Below are positions 1 to 8,308 of a DNA stretch of 64,000 bases, one piece after another. The position numbers were made by a program, and so were the translations under genes. The notes under the pieces are model-generated. The model did no database searches and had not been told where the DNA came from. It was given only the letters and a program-made list of their open reading frames with translations. Each line of letters begins with the position of its first letter. The stretch's first letter is position 1. The DNA comes from CALLVY01 sp937899855. GTDB taxonomy: Bacteria > Bacteroidota > Bacteroidia > Chitinophagales > Saprospiraceae. The stretch is taken from contig JBCBQC010000007.1 in the NCBI GenBank assembly GCA_039820405.1, positions 62,001 through 126,000 of the forward strand, written 5' to 3'.

Positions 1-159
1 AATCAAGCCCAATTCCAACGCAGCATCCGGCGATTGAAGCTGTACGAACCAATCGCTGTCGTAGGCAATTTCGAAGGCAAAGAGCCGGGTGTAGAAGGCC
101 TTGGAAGCCGCCAGATCGTCGGTGCAGAGGTTGGGCAAAAGGCGCTGGAGGTGTTGCAT
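1..159 (-). CDS. VOC (glyoxalase-like) family protein, 3' end cut by window edge
   Basis: Only the first 53 codons are present; the gene runs off the left edge. The N-terminus reads MQHLQRLLPNLCTDDLAASK, followed by AFYTRLFAFEIAYDSDWFVQ. This is the beta-alpha-beta opening of a vicinal oxygen chelate (glyoxalase/bleomycin-resistance) module, with the usual 'D..AS..FY...F.F' pattern. These proteins bind metal and small substrates in the cytoplasm, but the metal ligands and substrate cannot be read from this fragment. It lies 62 bp downstream of the GNAT gene on the same strand and may be the last gene of that operon. The ATG at 157-159 is the natural start. Confidence 0.75.
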   Translation of the reverse strand, partial: MQHLQRLLPNLCTDDLAASKAFYTRLFAFEIAYDSDWFVQLQSPDAALELGLI

Positions 160-221
160 GCTAAAACGGACTTTTTCGCAATATACGGCATTGCGTCCAA
201 CTATGCCGAAACCGGTGCCAA

Positions 222-743
222 TCAGGATCCGCCGAAGAGCAGCAGGGGTTCCGCGGGCTCCCGCCCCAGTTGGACCAGGGCCAGTCGGCGGAGTCCAAGC
301 CGAAGCAGCAAGTCTTGGGAGCGTTGGTTGACCTCGGTGGTGATGCCCAGTACGACAGGAATGGCCCAGTGGTGGCGAGCCAGGTGGAGGGTCGCCCGGG
401 CGGCTTCGGTGGTGTAGCCCCGGCTTTCGTATTCCGGTAGGATGGCAAAACCCAGATCGGGAAATTCCAGGTGGGCGCGTTTGACCAGTCCGCAGATGCC
501 CAGCGACTGGCCATCGCTCCGACGTTCGACGAGGTAGAGGCCGTAGCCGTGCTCGCGGTAGGATTTTTGGAGGGCGTTTTCGACGTATGCCGCGGCGGCT
601 TTGAGATCCCCCACCTGACGATCGCCAATGTGTTCGAGCCAGCCCGGAGAATTGAGGAGGGCCAAGATGAAAGGGGCGTCCGTAGGATGGGCTTCGCGTA
701 ATCGCAGGCGATCGGTGGTGTAGGGAATCATGGCAAGGGGCAT
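222..743 (-). CDS. GNAT family N-acetyltransferase (RimJ/RimL-like)
   Basis: A 173-aa cytoplasmic acetyl-CoA-dependent N-acetyltransferase. The opening (TDRLRLRE, then DAPFILALLNSPGWLEHIGD) is the signature of the RimJ/RimL branch that acetylates N-terminal amino groups or small amines. The central strand and acetyl-CoA loop (GFAILPEYESRGYTTEA) has the R-G-Y-x-T-E-A motif used for pyrophosphate binding. The motif B region (VLGITTEVNQRSQDLLLRLG) carries the usual N..S..L..LG. The substrate is unknown. It follows the TetR gene by 48 bp and precedes the VOC gene, which suggests a small detoxification or resistance operon. ATGs at 743 and 731 are both possible starts. Confidence 0.85.
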   Translation of the reverse strand: MPLAMIPYTTDRLRLREAHPTDAPFILALLNSPGWLEHIGDRQVGDLKAAAAYVENALQKSYREHGYGLYLVERRSDGQSLGICGLVKRAHLEFPDLGFAILPEYESRGYTTEAARATLHLARHHWAIPVVLGITTEVNQRSQDLLLRLGLRRLALVQLGREPAEPLLLFGGS

Positions 744-791
744 ATTTTGGGGCGGGTGAGGGAAAAAACGGTTGGACCAAACGGGGAAACC

Positions 792-1313
792 CTACCCGCC
801 GTATTTGCGACGCAGGAATTGGTGGTAAGCCTCCCGGTCCGGTAGCTCGTCCCGAAGTAGGGCGACGGCCAGGGAATCGAGCAGGTGTAACAAAAGCTGG
901 GCCTCTTCCGCGGGTTGGGGATACGCCAGTTGATCGAAGGCCTGGGTCAGTCGTTGGTACAGGGGGTGGGTGGGGACGGCGGGGGGGGCGCCTTTTTGCC
1001 ACTTCAACTTATACTGTAAGCGCCAGTAGTCATACTGCGCTCGCTCAAGCCCAAAGGGCAAATCAAGCGTGGCGAGGATACAGCGGCGGGCATCCGGTTC
1101 GCGCAAGATGGGCTCGACCAATTGCTCCATCTTCTGGTTCATGCCTTGCATCAGCGCGTCCAACAACCCTTTTTTATTGGTGAAATGCCGAAAAATCAGT
1201 CCTTCGGACACGCCCGCCCGCCTAGCGATCCGGCTGGTCGAGCTGGCATCGTAGCCTTCCTGCGCAAACAGCTCCAGGGCTGCTCTCAATATTTTTTCCT
1301 GTTTTTCGGTCAT
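792..1313 (-). CDS. TetR/AcrR family transcriptional regulator
   Basis: A 173-aa one-component repressor. Residues 5-50 form the TetR DNA-binding domain (KILRAALELFAQEGYDASS, then TSRIARRAGVSEGLIFRHF, then TNKKGLLDAL), a textbook helix-turn-helix. The C-terminal about 120 residues are helical and variable, as expected for a ligand pocket and dimer interface; the inducer is unknown. It lies between the CPBP-like gene (62 bp upstream) and the GNAT gene (48 bp downstream), all on the minus strand. It therefore probably controls this small operon, itself included. No clear palindromic operator was found upstream. Confidence 0.9.
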   Translation of the reverse strand: MTEKQEKILRAALELFAQEGYDASSTSRIARRAGVSEGLIFRHFTNKKGLLDALMQGMNQKMEQLVEPILREPDARRCILATLDLPFGLERAQYDYWRLQYKLKWQKGAPPAVPTHPLYQRLTQAFDQLAYPQPAEEAQLLLHLLDSLAVALLRDELPDREAYHQFLRRKYGG

Positions 1314-1375
1314 ACCACGCTGTGTCCGCTAAAATTATTATTTCTCCCCTAGTTTGACAAACATCGGCCTCGATT

Positions 1376-2080
1376 TTAGCTTCCGGCGCCCAGGACTCTG
1401 AATACTTCCAGCCAGGAATCGCGGGCCAGTACGGTGTAGAAGAAAAAAGCGCCCAGCCAACCGTGGAAAATACCGAGGACCAGCAGATTGGTGCCCCGTA
1501 GGTAAAGGCTGGTGTATACCAGGGCCATAAGGAAGGTTCCCAGAATGAGGAGTCCGTGGGGGTAGTGGATGATCCCGAAGAGGCTGGCGGTGAGGAGTAC
1601 GACGACAGCGCGGGGCAGAGCGGTGGCGTCCAGGTTTTTGGCCACCAGGGCAATGGTCAAAAATTGCTGAATGATTCCCCAAAGGGGGTACAGCAGGAGA
1701 ACGGGCAGAATGTGCCAACTGAGGATATTGGTTCCCCGGTAGAGGCCAATGGCGTAGAAGAGGGTAAAACAGAGCAGGAGCAGGGGAAATAGCCGCCGAA
1801 AGCTTTGGTTAAAGCCCACCCGCGTGAGCCCCCACTGGCGCAAGACGGCGGGATTCCGTCGGTACCGGTAGCCAATGTATCCGAGCCAGGCCGTACAAGC
1901 GATGCTGATGTAGAGCAGTCGCCAATCGAGCCAGTCCATGCATACGAATTTACCCAGCGCCGTCAGCAAAACGGCCAACAATTCTCCACGGGACCAAGTC
2001 GCGGTGGTCGGCGCGGTGAGTGGGCGTGTCGTTTGGGAGCTCGGTGGTTGCTGCGGGGGGGTACTACCGGTCTGCTTCAC
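1376..2080 (-). CDS. CPBP-like (CAAX protease/bacteriocin-processing family) membrane protein, degenerate motif 1
   Basis: A 234-aa polytopic membrane protein, with about 30 low-complexity polar residues (P, Q, T-rich) before the first membrane segment. The fold resembles the CPBP/ABI glutamic intramembrane protease family. Motif 2 is FGIIHYPHG and motif 3 is FHGWLGAFFF, both with the expected histidines. At the motif 1 position, where active members have a Glu pair (EExxxR), this protein reads WGIIQQFLTIA. The Glu pair is replaced by Gln-Gln, so it may be a non-proteolytic branch or use other residues. The start is GTG at 2080 and overlaps the small upstream peptide gene by 17 bp. No substrate is evident. 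Confidence 0.7.
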   Translation of the reverse strand: MKQTGSTPPQQPPSSQTTRPLTAPTTATWSRGELLAVLLTALGKFVCMDWLDWRLLYISIACTAWLGYIGYRYRRNPAVLRQWGLTRVGFNQSFRRLFPLLLLCFTLFYAIGLYRGTNILSWHILPVLLLYPLWGIIQQFLTIALVAKNLDATALPRAVVVLLTASLFGIIHYPHGLLILGTFLMALVYTSLYLRGTNLLVLGIFHGWLGAFFFYTVLARDSWLEVFRVLGAGS

Positions 2081-2183
2081 GATTTTTGGTTTTGGGTGCC
2101 GAAGGATAGAGGAGGGCCTCCAGAATCATCTGAAAGATAAATTCCACCAAACTTGCGAGTAATTCCAACATGGCATCGGGCAT
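2064..2183 (-). CDS. Small hydrophobic peptide overlapping the CPBP-like gene
   Basis: A 39-codon open frame beginning ATG at 2183 (second ATG at 2171). It encodes MPDAMLELLASLVEFIFQMI, then LEALLYPSAPKTKNREADR. About 22 hydrophobic residues with regularly spaced Glu could form one membrane or amphipathic helix, followed by a basic, polar tail. The stop at 2064-2066 lies inside the CPBP-like gene, so translation of the two could be coupled. I do not recognise the family. Support is the protein-like composition and the operon-style overlap; chance occurrence is not excluded. Confidence 0.45.
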   Translation of the reverse strand: MPDAMLELLASLVEFIFQMILEALLYPSAPKTKNREADR

Positions 2184-2412
2184 TCGGGTTAGGCGCAAAC
2201 TTACGTAGCTCCGGTAAAATAGGCAGGGAACACCGCTTGGTGGTACTTCTTCGTCGAAGGAGGGTCAAATTTCGACGGGCCGGTGGGGAGTGGGGGGAAA
2301 AGAGAAAGCAGGAGTGGATTTTATCGTTCAAAAGTAGCCACGGATGCCCCCAAATATCCTGGGGGCTACAAAAACAGGGGGAAAGCCACTAGGAAAAGCG
2401 CCCCCCAGCACC

Positions 2413-2420
2413 TAATTTTG
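2413..2420 (+). promoter_or_regulatory. Putative -7 element (TAATTTTG) upstream of the T9SS thioredoxin-like gene
   Basis: The octamer fits the Bacteroidota -7 consensus TAnnTTTG and lies 29 bp before the ATG at 2450. No TTG is seen at the expected -33 distance, so this is a partial match. Confidence 0.4.
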
Positions 2421-2449
2421 TAAATCTTACGAACGACAAACCGCACAGC

Positions 2450-3934
2450 ATGAAGCAATTGTTACCCCTTTTCCTGGCCCTCCTCTGCGGATTCCGCTCC
2501 CTCCCGGCCCAGAGCAACCTGCCCGATGGCTACCTGAGTACGGACTACGAATTTGTAGACATCGAGGGCAACTGGCACTCCCTCTACCAGTACCTCGATC
2601 AAGGCAAGGCCATCATCATCGACTTTTCGGCCTTTACCTGTAGTGTCTGCTGGAATTATCACACCAGCGGGGCGATGCAATCCATTTACGAAACCCACGG
2701 CCCCGACGGAACGGACGAAGTCATGGTGTTCATGTTTCAGGCGGGCCCCAATTACTACCCCCCTAAGCAAAGCATCCTCGACGGCCTCAAGGGCACCTCT
2801 CAAGTCTCCTCGGGCGATTGGGTCAGCACCAGCCCCTACCCCATCATCATCAGCAGCTTGGGGTCGGATTACCGCATTCCCGGTACCCCCAGCGTCGTGA
2901 CGATTTGCCCCAACCGGGTCACCCGCTTTTCCCGGACCATTTCGGCCACCGAACACTACCGCTTTATCCAGGAAAACTGCGAAGCACCCGCCGCCGACTT
3001 TGACGTGGCCCTGATCGAAGTCAACGGCGAGGTACAAAGCTGTAGCGGCGGCGAATACATCCCCCAGGTCAAAATCCAGAATCGTGGCTCCAGTGCGGAA
3101 GCCTTTACCGAAGCCACCATCCGGAGCTACCTCAACGACAATTTGGTCAATACCGATCGCTGGACGGGTTCGCTCAACACCTTTGGCTTTACCGGCGTCA
3201 CCCTCTCTCCCGTCCCCAGCCCCAGCGTGGGGGAAGCCTTTGACCTGCGCGTCGAATTGGACTGGGCGGCCGATCAGGTAAGCGACAACAATAGCATCAG
3301 CACCGAAATTGCCTTACCAGAACCCATCGAAGGGCCCTTTCGCGTCGAAGTCATAAACACCAACGACAGTACCCACTACTGGTACGAAATCCTGGATGCC
3401 CAAGGGGAAGTTGTCCGCCGCCGGACTAGCCTCGACGATTTTCTCCACACCGACTCCCAAATCTACTTAGATGAGTTTGAACTCCCCACGGGCTGTTATC
3501 AGCTCCGTCTGTTTTGCGAATCGGAGCGCTTTGGATCATTTTTCCGATTTTTTGATCGCCAACGCAATCTGCTGACCGAAAATCCCCGCTATCGCCGCAC
3601 CTGGACCTACGAGGAGGGCGTCCGCTACACCGCTTTTGAAGTCCTCAACAATACCCCAACCGCTACCCAGCAACCCAGTACCGCCATTGCCCTCGGAGTA
3701 GCGCCCAACCCCGCCCGAGAACAACTCACGTTGGACTACACCTGGGAACGCAGCCAGGACATCCACGTCCATTTGGTCGACATCCAGGGGCAGCGCTGGC
3801 CCCTGGGAACGGAAAGCGTGGCGGTGGGGCGGCAAAGCCACCACTTCGCACTGCCCAGCCTCGCACCGGGGCTGTATTTCCTAGAAATTCGGGGCGAAAG
3901 TGGCCAGTACTGGCACAAGCTTTTGATTCAGTAG
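2450..3934 (+). CDS. Secreted thioredoxin-like protein with T9SS sorting domain
   Basis: A 494-aa exported protein. Residues 1-20 are a signal peptide (MKQLLPLFLALLCGFRSLPA, then Q). Residues about 35-175 form a thioredoxin/redoxin-like domain: IIIDFSAFTCSVCWNYH carries a CSVC pair in the CxxC position, and the cis-proline region is near IPGTPSVVT. Next come two beta-rich segments (residues about 185-400) of the kind found in cell-surface proteins. Residues about 415-494 are a type IX secretion C-terminal domain (VAPNPAREQLTLDY, ending LAPGLYFLEIRGESGQYWHK). The protein should cross the outer membrane and be surface-attached or released. The redox role outside the cell is inferred; its partner is unknown. 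Confidence 0.8.
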   Translation: MKQLLPLFLALLCGFRSLPAQSNLPDGYLSTDYEFVDIEGNWHSLYQYLDQGKAIIIDFSAFTCSVCWNYHTSGAMQSIYETHGPDGTDEVMVFMFQAGPNYYPPKQSILDGLKGTSQVSSGDWVSTSPYPIIISSLGSDYRIPGTPSVVTICPNRVTRFSRTISATEHYRFIQENCEAPAADFDVALIEVNGEVQSCSGGEYIPQVKIQNRGSSAEAFTEATIRSYLNDNLVNTDRWTGSLNTFGFTGVTLSPVPSPSVGEAFDLRVELDWAADQVSDNNSISTEIALPEPIEGPFRVEVINTNDSTHYWYEILDAQGEVVRRRTSLDDFLHTDSQIYLDEFELPTGCYQLRLFCESERFGSFFRFFDRQRNLLTENPRYRRTWTYEEGVRYTAFEVLNNTPTATQQPSTAIALGVAPNPAREQLTLDYTWERSQDIHVHLVDIQGQRWPLGTESVAVGRQSHHFALPSLAPGLYFLEIRGESGQYWHKLLIQ

Positions 3935-3969
3935 GGTATTGCAGAATCCAGTGATGGAAAGTGGGTAGG

Positions 3970-4854
3970 TCAAAGCGACCAGACGGGTTCCTCGCGCAGG
4001 ACATCGCGGTGAATTTGTCCCGGCAGCAGGCGATAAACCGGGCAGGTCACCCGAAATTCCCGTCCGTAACGTCGAATGGTGGTATCGATTTCCTCCGCCG
4101 AATAGCGGGAAGAGAAATGGCTGAGCACCAGTTGGTCGATCTTTATTTCCGCCGCCATTCGCAAGACTTCCTCCAAACTGCTGTGGCGATTGTTGCGAGC
4201 CCGGTCCTGATCCTCCTTACGGACAAAGGTCGCCTCGTGAATCAGGAGTTTTGCCCCATCCCAGCGCCCGTAATCCTCCACCGGGGTGTCCCCCGAATAG
4301 CCCACCATTAAGGTCGCGACTTCTTCCGACACCGCCGCTCGTCCCCGCTGCGCAATCAAGTCCTTGATTTCGGAACCGGGCAAGTCCAAGTATTCCCGCC
4401 GGAGTTTCCATTTTTTGTGCCACACCCGATAACTCAGACTCTTGGCCCATTCGACGGGGGCCGTGATGTGGTCATTACGCAGGGCATCGACCGTAATGCG
4501 ATCGCGAATGGGCAGCGCATCGCCCGAACGGATGCCCCGCCAAGCCTCGCCCCGGATGTGGGGATCAAAGCGCTGGCTAAAAGCCTCCAACGCGGGAAAG
4601 GAACCACTATCGGCGGGATAGTGAATGAGGGGCCCGTCGGCTCGACCGTTGAGCTGTTGGAACTGCAACAAGCCCGCGAGGTGGTCGCGGTCGGCGTGGG
4701 ATACAAAAACGTATTTGACCTTGCGGGCCTTTTGCAACAAACCGGCGCTCAGTCCATCCCCCGCGTCGAAGAGTAGGCCCAGCTCCTCGATAAATATCCA
4801 GGTGGAAAAAAGAGCGGTGGAATAAGCGGTCAGGTGAAATTCGGAGACTTGCAT
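3970..4854 (-). CDS. RNase Z-like MBL-fold hydrolase
   Basis: A 294-aa metallo-beta-lactamase-fold protein. The metal site motif is HADRDHLAG (HxxxDH type) at about residues 53-61, preceded by LLFDAGDGLS. Later ligands are visible as GYSGDTPVEDY and the C-terminal VLSHFSSRYS. This layout, with the 'FSSRY' end and a middle insertion in place of the long exosite, matches tRNase Z-like proteins, which cut the 3' trailer of tRNA precursors. The HxHxDH first His pair is HADRDH here, so the identification as true RNase Z is tentative. I start at the ATG at 4854 (MQVSEFHLTAYSTALFSTWI); the longer reading adds 14 unconvincing residues. Confidence 0.7.
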   Translation of the reverse strand: MQVSEFHLTAYSTALFSTWIFIEELGLLFDAGDGLSAGLLQKARKVKYVFVSHADRDHLAGLLQFQQLNGRADGPLIHYPADSGSFPALEAFSQRFDPHIRGEAWRGIRSGDALPIRDRITVDALRNDHITAPVEWAKSLSYRVWHKKWKLRREYLDLPGSEIKDLIAQRGRAAVSEEVATLMVGYSGDTPVEDYGRWDGAKLLIHEATFVRKEDQDRARNNRHSSLEEVLRMAAEIKIDQLVLSHFSSRYSAEEIDTTIRRYGREFRVTCPVYRLLPGQIHRDVLREEPVWSL

Positions 4855-4923
4855 ACTGGGTAGCTTGGTGGTATTTACCCAGGGGAAACAGCCCAAGGTC
4901 CCGAGAAGTTCCGGGGGCTTGGT

Positions 4924-5781
4924 TCAGGCCTTGCGCGCCGAGATCACCGCATAGAACCAGTGCCCAGCCCGGAGGGCTTCGTACTGGACGATGGAGGCGT
5001 ACATATTAGCGTGCTGGACCCGAGAGCGCAAGCGAAGGGCCAGTAAGATTTTGCTCAACCACAACCAATTGCTGGAATTGCGGTGAAGGTTGCGGAGCGA
5101 TACTTGGGTATTGGCGGTGACGTCCTCGATGGCCACGTCGGTAAAGCCCGCCTTACGGGCGTGGTCCAGGTGCTCGTCACGGGTGTCGATGTCGGTGATG
5201 GCCCAGCGGTGGAGCCAGGCGCGCAGTTGTTGTTCGCCGGGTTCGCTCAGGGGGCGGGTCTGGCGCAGGTACTCCGCGATGATCAATCGACCACCGGGCC
5301 GGAGCAGGCGATAGGCCTCGCGGTAAAACCGCGACTTCTCGGGGGCGTGACAAAGACTTTCGCAAGCCCAGACCACGTCAAAGCTGGCCGCCTCAAAGGG
5401 CGTGGCACAGTAATCGGCCCGGAGAAAATGGGTCCGGTCCTCCAGTCCCAGGGTGGCGGCCTGTTGTTTACAGTCGTCGATTTGGCTTTGTACCGGGGTG
5501 ATGCCCGTGGCTTCCACGCCGCGATGGAGGGCCAGCCAGAAGCAGGACCCGCCCTTGCCACAACCCGCGTCGAGTACCCGTTCGCCAGCTTGGATGGCCA
5601 CCCAGTCGGCGAGTACGCGATTGGTATTCATGAGGGCCTCGGTGTGTTTGAGTCCTTCGCGATCGTAAAAGCCAAAGTGAACGGCGGGGGTGGGCGAGTT
5701 GTCCCAGGCCACGCGGTAATCAAAACGGGTGCGGTCGTAGTACTCGATGATGTCCTGAAAGTCTTCGTCGCGGATTGACAT
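4924..5781 (-). CDS. SAM-dependent class I methyltransferase
   Basis: A 285-aa cytoplasmic methyltransferase. The SAM site is clear: motif I VLDAGCGKGGSCFWLA (residues about 68-83), the acidic loop GITPVQSQIDDC, the D-x-V segment FDVVWACESLCHAPEKSRF, and LLRPGGRLIIAEYL. The layout resembles the cyclopropane-synthase, tocopherol or sterol C-methyltransferase branch, which acts on lipid-like acceptors; the acceptor here is unknown. The start is the ATG at 5781 (MSIRDEDFQDIIEYYDRTRF). A good promoter lies 27 bp upstream, which rules out the 46-codon longer reading. Confidence 0.85.
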   Translation of the reverse strand: MSIRDEDFQDIIEYYDRTRFDYRVAWDNSPTPAVHFGFYDREGLKHTEALMNTNRVLADWVAIQAGERVLDAGCGKGGSCFWLALHRGVEATGITPVQSQIDDCKQQAATLGLEDRTHFLRADYCATPFEAASFDVVWACESLCHAPEKSRFYREAYRLLRPGGRLIIAEYLRQTRPLSEPGEQQLRAWLHRWAITDIDTRDEHLDHARKAGFTDVAIEDVTANTQVSLRNLHRNSSNWLWLSKILLALRLRSRVQHANMYASIVQYEALRAGHWFYAVISARKA

Positions 5782-5808
5782 GGATAGAGTGGGCTTGGTG
5801 TACGGAGG

Positions 5809-5839
5809 CGAAGGTAGTAAAATATCGGCGGGCCTCCAA
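5809..5839 (-). promoter_or_regulatory. Putative promoter of the methyltransferase gene
   Basis: On the minus strand TTG (5839-5837), a 20-bp spacer, then TACCTTCG (5816-5809). This fits the Bacteroidota TTG-N19/21-TAnnTTTG pattern with one change. Transcription would start about 22 nt before the ATG at 5781. Confidence 0.55.
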
Positions 5840-5872
5840 TGGCATTCTACCGGTTGGGAAATGCCCCGGAGC

Positions 5873-6352
5873 TCAGTATACCGCTTCGATATAAGCCAGC
5901 AGGTTCCAGATATCGTCATCGGTCAGGGTCTGATAAGTAGGTTTGACCATTTCGCCCCACTCGCGGTGGAGTTGGAGCGGACGGGCCAGCTGGGTGGTAT
6001 CCAAAAAAGCCGCTGGATCGCGCAGGTAAGCCTTGAGCTGGGTAGTATCGGGATACCAACGTTCGTACACGCCTCCCAGAGCGGGTCCGGTCATATTGTC
6101 CCGCATGTTCTTGTTGTGGCAAAAGGCGCAGTGCATTTTAAACAGCGCTTTTCCCCGATCCACCTCATAGTGCCCCCAATCCCGCTGCCATTTCCAGGTC
6201 CGAGGGGGGGATACGACATCGCAAAAGTAGGTGGTGGGTTCCGCGGGCGCTTCCGCGACTTCGGTCGAACGCCGCCAAGCCAGGGTGAAGGTGAGGATAA
6301 CCACCAGCAAGGTGGTGTAGACCAGCGGGGCGAGTAAGTGGTAGTTTGTCAT
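5873..6352 (-). CDS. Membrane-anchored monoheme cytochrome c
   Basis: A 159-aa electron-transfer protein. Residues 5-26 form one N-terminal membrane segment (LLAPLVYTTLLVVILTFTLA). The heme c attachment site is CAFCH (residues about 82-86), in the context GKALFKMHCAFCHNKNMRDN, and the distal Met ligand is probably in GEMVKPTYQTLTDDDIWNLL. The segment TGPALGGVYERW is the usual second conserved block of class I cytochromes c. It faces the periplasm and probably passes electrons to a terminal oxidase or reductase. No oxidase gene is adjacent, so the partner cannot be named. Confidence 0.85.
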   Translation of the reverse strand: MTNYHLLAPLVYTTLLVVILTFTLAWRRSTEVAEAPAEPTTYFCDVVSPPRTWKWQRDWGHYEVDRGKALFKMHCAFCHNKNMRDNMTGPALGGVYERWYPDTTQLKAYLRDPAAFLDTTQLARPLQLHREWGEMVKPTYQTLTDDDIWNLLAYIEAVY

Positions 6353-6500
6353 TCGCTTTAGTACTTATTTCACCGACATTGACCGGTTGCCCAGCGCCCT
6401 TCGGGCTTACCGGGTGGGGTATCACTCGTCGGCCATTGATAAGATAAGTTTTTCCCGGCATTGGTGCCACTCGGCGGTGGGGGATTAAAGACATCCACAA

Positions 6501-7328
6501 TCAGTGCGGCAGCCGCTCGCCACAGTAAGGACAGTACCGAACCTGCTCTGACGATTCGGGGCCCCGATCGGGCGACTCCTTGCCCTCCACCTTCTCAATA
6601 AATCCCGCACTGATGATGCCCGTAGGCAGAGCGACCAAGCCCACCCCCAGTAGGGCGATGATGCCCCCCATAAACTTACCCATTCCGGTGATGGGGTACA
6701 CGTCGCCGTAGCCCACCGTGGTGAGGGTGGCGATGGCCCACCAGAAGGTGGCGATGATATTGGGGAAGGCCTCGGGCTGGCTTTCGTTTTCGAGGTTGTA
6801 CATGAGCGCGGAGGAAAGCAGGAGGAGAATACAGGTGACCATAAAAGTAATGCCCAATTCGATGCGTTTTTCGTAAAATACGCGGGCCACCATGTTGAGG
6901 GCGCTGGTGTAGCGGTTGAGTTTAAAAATGCGGAGGAGGCGAACGATGCGGAGGAGGCGGATAAAGCGCAGGTCAAATTTGAGGAAGAAGGGCAGGTAAA
7001 AGGGGAGGATGGCGATGAGGTCGATCAGGCCGATGGTGGAGGTCACGAATTTGATCCGGGCCAAGTGGGGCGACAGGTGGGGAAATTTGAGGTCGGCCGT
7101 CCAGATTCGCAGGAGGTATTCCAGGGTAAAAACGAGGATGGTAAAAATTTCGAAACCGCGCAATACGCCACCCAGTTGTTGCTGAACGCCCGCAAAGGAT
7201 TCCAGGATGATGCCCAGGACACTCAGCACGATCAGGGACATGATCAAAAAATCGATCCACTGGGCCCAGGAATTCTCTTTGGCCCGGTTGGCGTCAATCA
7301 ATTCAAAAATACGCTGCTTCCGACTCAT
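6501..7328 (-). CDS. Voltage-gated-type potassium channel (ion transporter family)
   Basis: A 275-aa six-helix inner-membrane channel subunit. The voltage-sensor S4 is visible as FIRLLRIVRLLRIFKLNR, with Arg at every third position. The pore loop has the K+ selectivity filter TTVGYGDV (residues about 203-210), followed by S6 (FMGGIIALLGVGLVALPTGI). The C-terminus ends in CPYCGERLPH, a short possible zinc-binding knuckle, which is less usual. I start at the ATG at 7328 (MSRKQRIFELIDANRAKENS); the 24 extra residues of the longer frame run through a -7-like box. A partial promoter box, CCAATGTA on the plus strand at 7346-7353, supports this. Confidence 0.9.
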   Translation of the reverse strand: MSRKQRIFELIDANRAKENSWAQWIDFLIMSLIVLSVLGIILESFAGVQQQLGGVLRGFEIFTILVFTLEYLLRIWTADLKFPHLSPHLARIKFVTSTIGLIDLIAILPFYLPFFLKFDLRFIRLLRIVRLLRIFKLNRYTSALNMVARVFYEKRIELGITFMVTCILLLLSSALMYNLENESQPEAFPNIIATFWWAIATLTTVGYGDVYPITGMGKFMGGIIALLGVGLVALPTGIISAGFIEKVEGKESPDRGPESSEQVRYCPYCGERLPH

Positions 7329-7471
7329 CTTTGGGGGTTTTGGCCCCAATGTAGGAAAAAAGCTTTGTTTTGCGAAAGCCAGGGCGGGCCCTATCCGCAT
7401 CCGTATTCCGAGTGGGGGAGGAATCGAAAACTGGTGGTGAGTATCATATTATTTGCTAACTTTAGGAGACG

Positions 7472-7816
7472 ATGCAAAGACCCAACGAAAAACTGGTCCC
7501 CCTGTACATTGGCTTCACCTTTTTACTCGGAGTAGGCTGGGGCTACCTCGATCACGGCCGGGCCGAATGGGCTTACCTGGTGGGCAACGGACTGGGCTAC
7601 CTCATGCTCTGCGTAGCCTTGGGCTACGGACTCAACTTTATCTTCAAATCCCTCCAAATCCTGGACTACGCAATCGTACCGGAGCCGGAAGTGCTGGACG
7701 CTGCGGAGCCCAATGAAGCCCTGGCCCGGGCCATCCAAAAGATGCAGTACAGCATCGCCACTTTTAAATACAGCTTTGTCGTCGGCGCCCTAATCTTCGC
7801 CCTGAGTTTGCTATAG
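7472..7816 (+). CDS. Small membrane protein of unknown function
   Basis: A 114-aa protein with three hydrophobic segments: residues about 9-25 (LVPLYIGFTFLLGVGWGYL), about 32-58 (WAYLVGNGLGYLMLCVALGY), and a C-terminal anchor from about residue 95 (SFVVGALIFALSLL). A polar, acidic stretch (EPEVLDAAEPNEALARAI) lies between the second and third. A purine-rich AGGAG lies 6 bp before the ATG, which is unusual in Bacteroidota. I do not recognise the family. It is a single gene facing the NTF2-like gene across a 51-bp convergent gap. Confidence 0.7.
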   Translation: MQRPNEKLVPLYIGFTFLLGVGWGYLDHGRAEWAYLVGNGLGYLMLCVALGYGLNFIFKSLQILDYAIVPEPEVLDAAEPNEALARAIQKMQYSIATFKYSFVVGALIFALSLL

Positions 7817-7867
7817 GCGGATGACGGGTGCCATTCCCCTCCCTTTGATTTGGGCGAGCTGGAAGGG

Positions 7868-8233
7868 CTACCTCCCATCCTTGGGTAAGGGCAAGCGATG
7901 AAGCTTTAAAAAAGTCAGCTGGTCCCAGTAGCCGCGTTGAAATTTTATTTTCCCCTCCACCACCTGAAAAAAACCACAGCCTCGCAAACCAACCGGGTCT
8001 ATCCATTCCAAAATACCCCACTCTCCATCCTCGTAAATTCGCTCCACGATACAGGTCATTTCAGCCCCGGCAAATTCCCGTCGAAACTGCTCCACGATGG
8101 CCGCCTTGCCGTGAACGGGATTGAGGGGTACCTGGTGGTTGACGGACTGATCGTGATACAATTCCCCGAGGGCTTCCGCCGCTCCTCGGTTGAATAAGTC
8201 TACCCAACGCTCAATCAAAATTCTGGCTTGCAT
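7868..8233 (-). CDS. NTF2/SnoaL-like fold protein
   Basis: A 121-aa single-domain protein. ILIERWVDLFNRGAAEALGE then LYHDQSVNH is the helix-strand opening of SnoaL-like polyketide-cyclase-type folds. It is followed by GKAAIVEQFRREFAGAEMTC and the curved sheet GEWGILEWIDP and CGFFQVVEGKIKFQRGYWDQ. Members of this fold bind hydrophobic ligands or serve as isomerases, and the cavity chemistry cannot be read here. It stands alone on the minus strand. Confidence 0.75.
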   Translation of the reverse strand: MQARILIERWVDLFNRGAAEALGELYHDQSVNHQVPLNPVHGKAAIVEQFRREFAGAEMTCIVERIYEDGEWGILEWIDPVGLRGCGFFQVVEGKIKFQRGYWDQLTFLKLHRLPLPKDGR

Positions 8234-8308
8234 GGTTTGTGTATTTGTCCAAGGCCCTCCCCCCTCGCAACACCGACGTGGGCTGGACCTCAGTGATGAA
8301 TTTGCACC

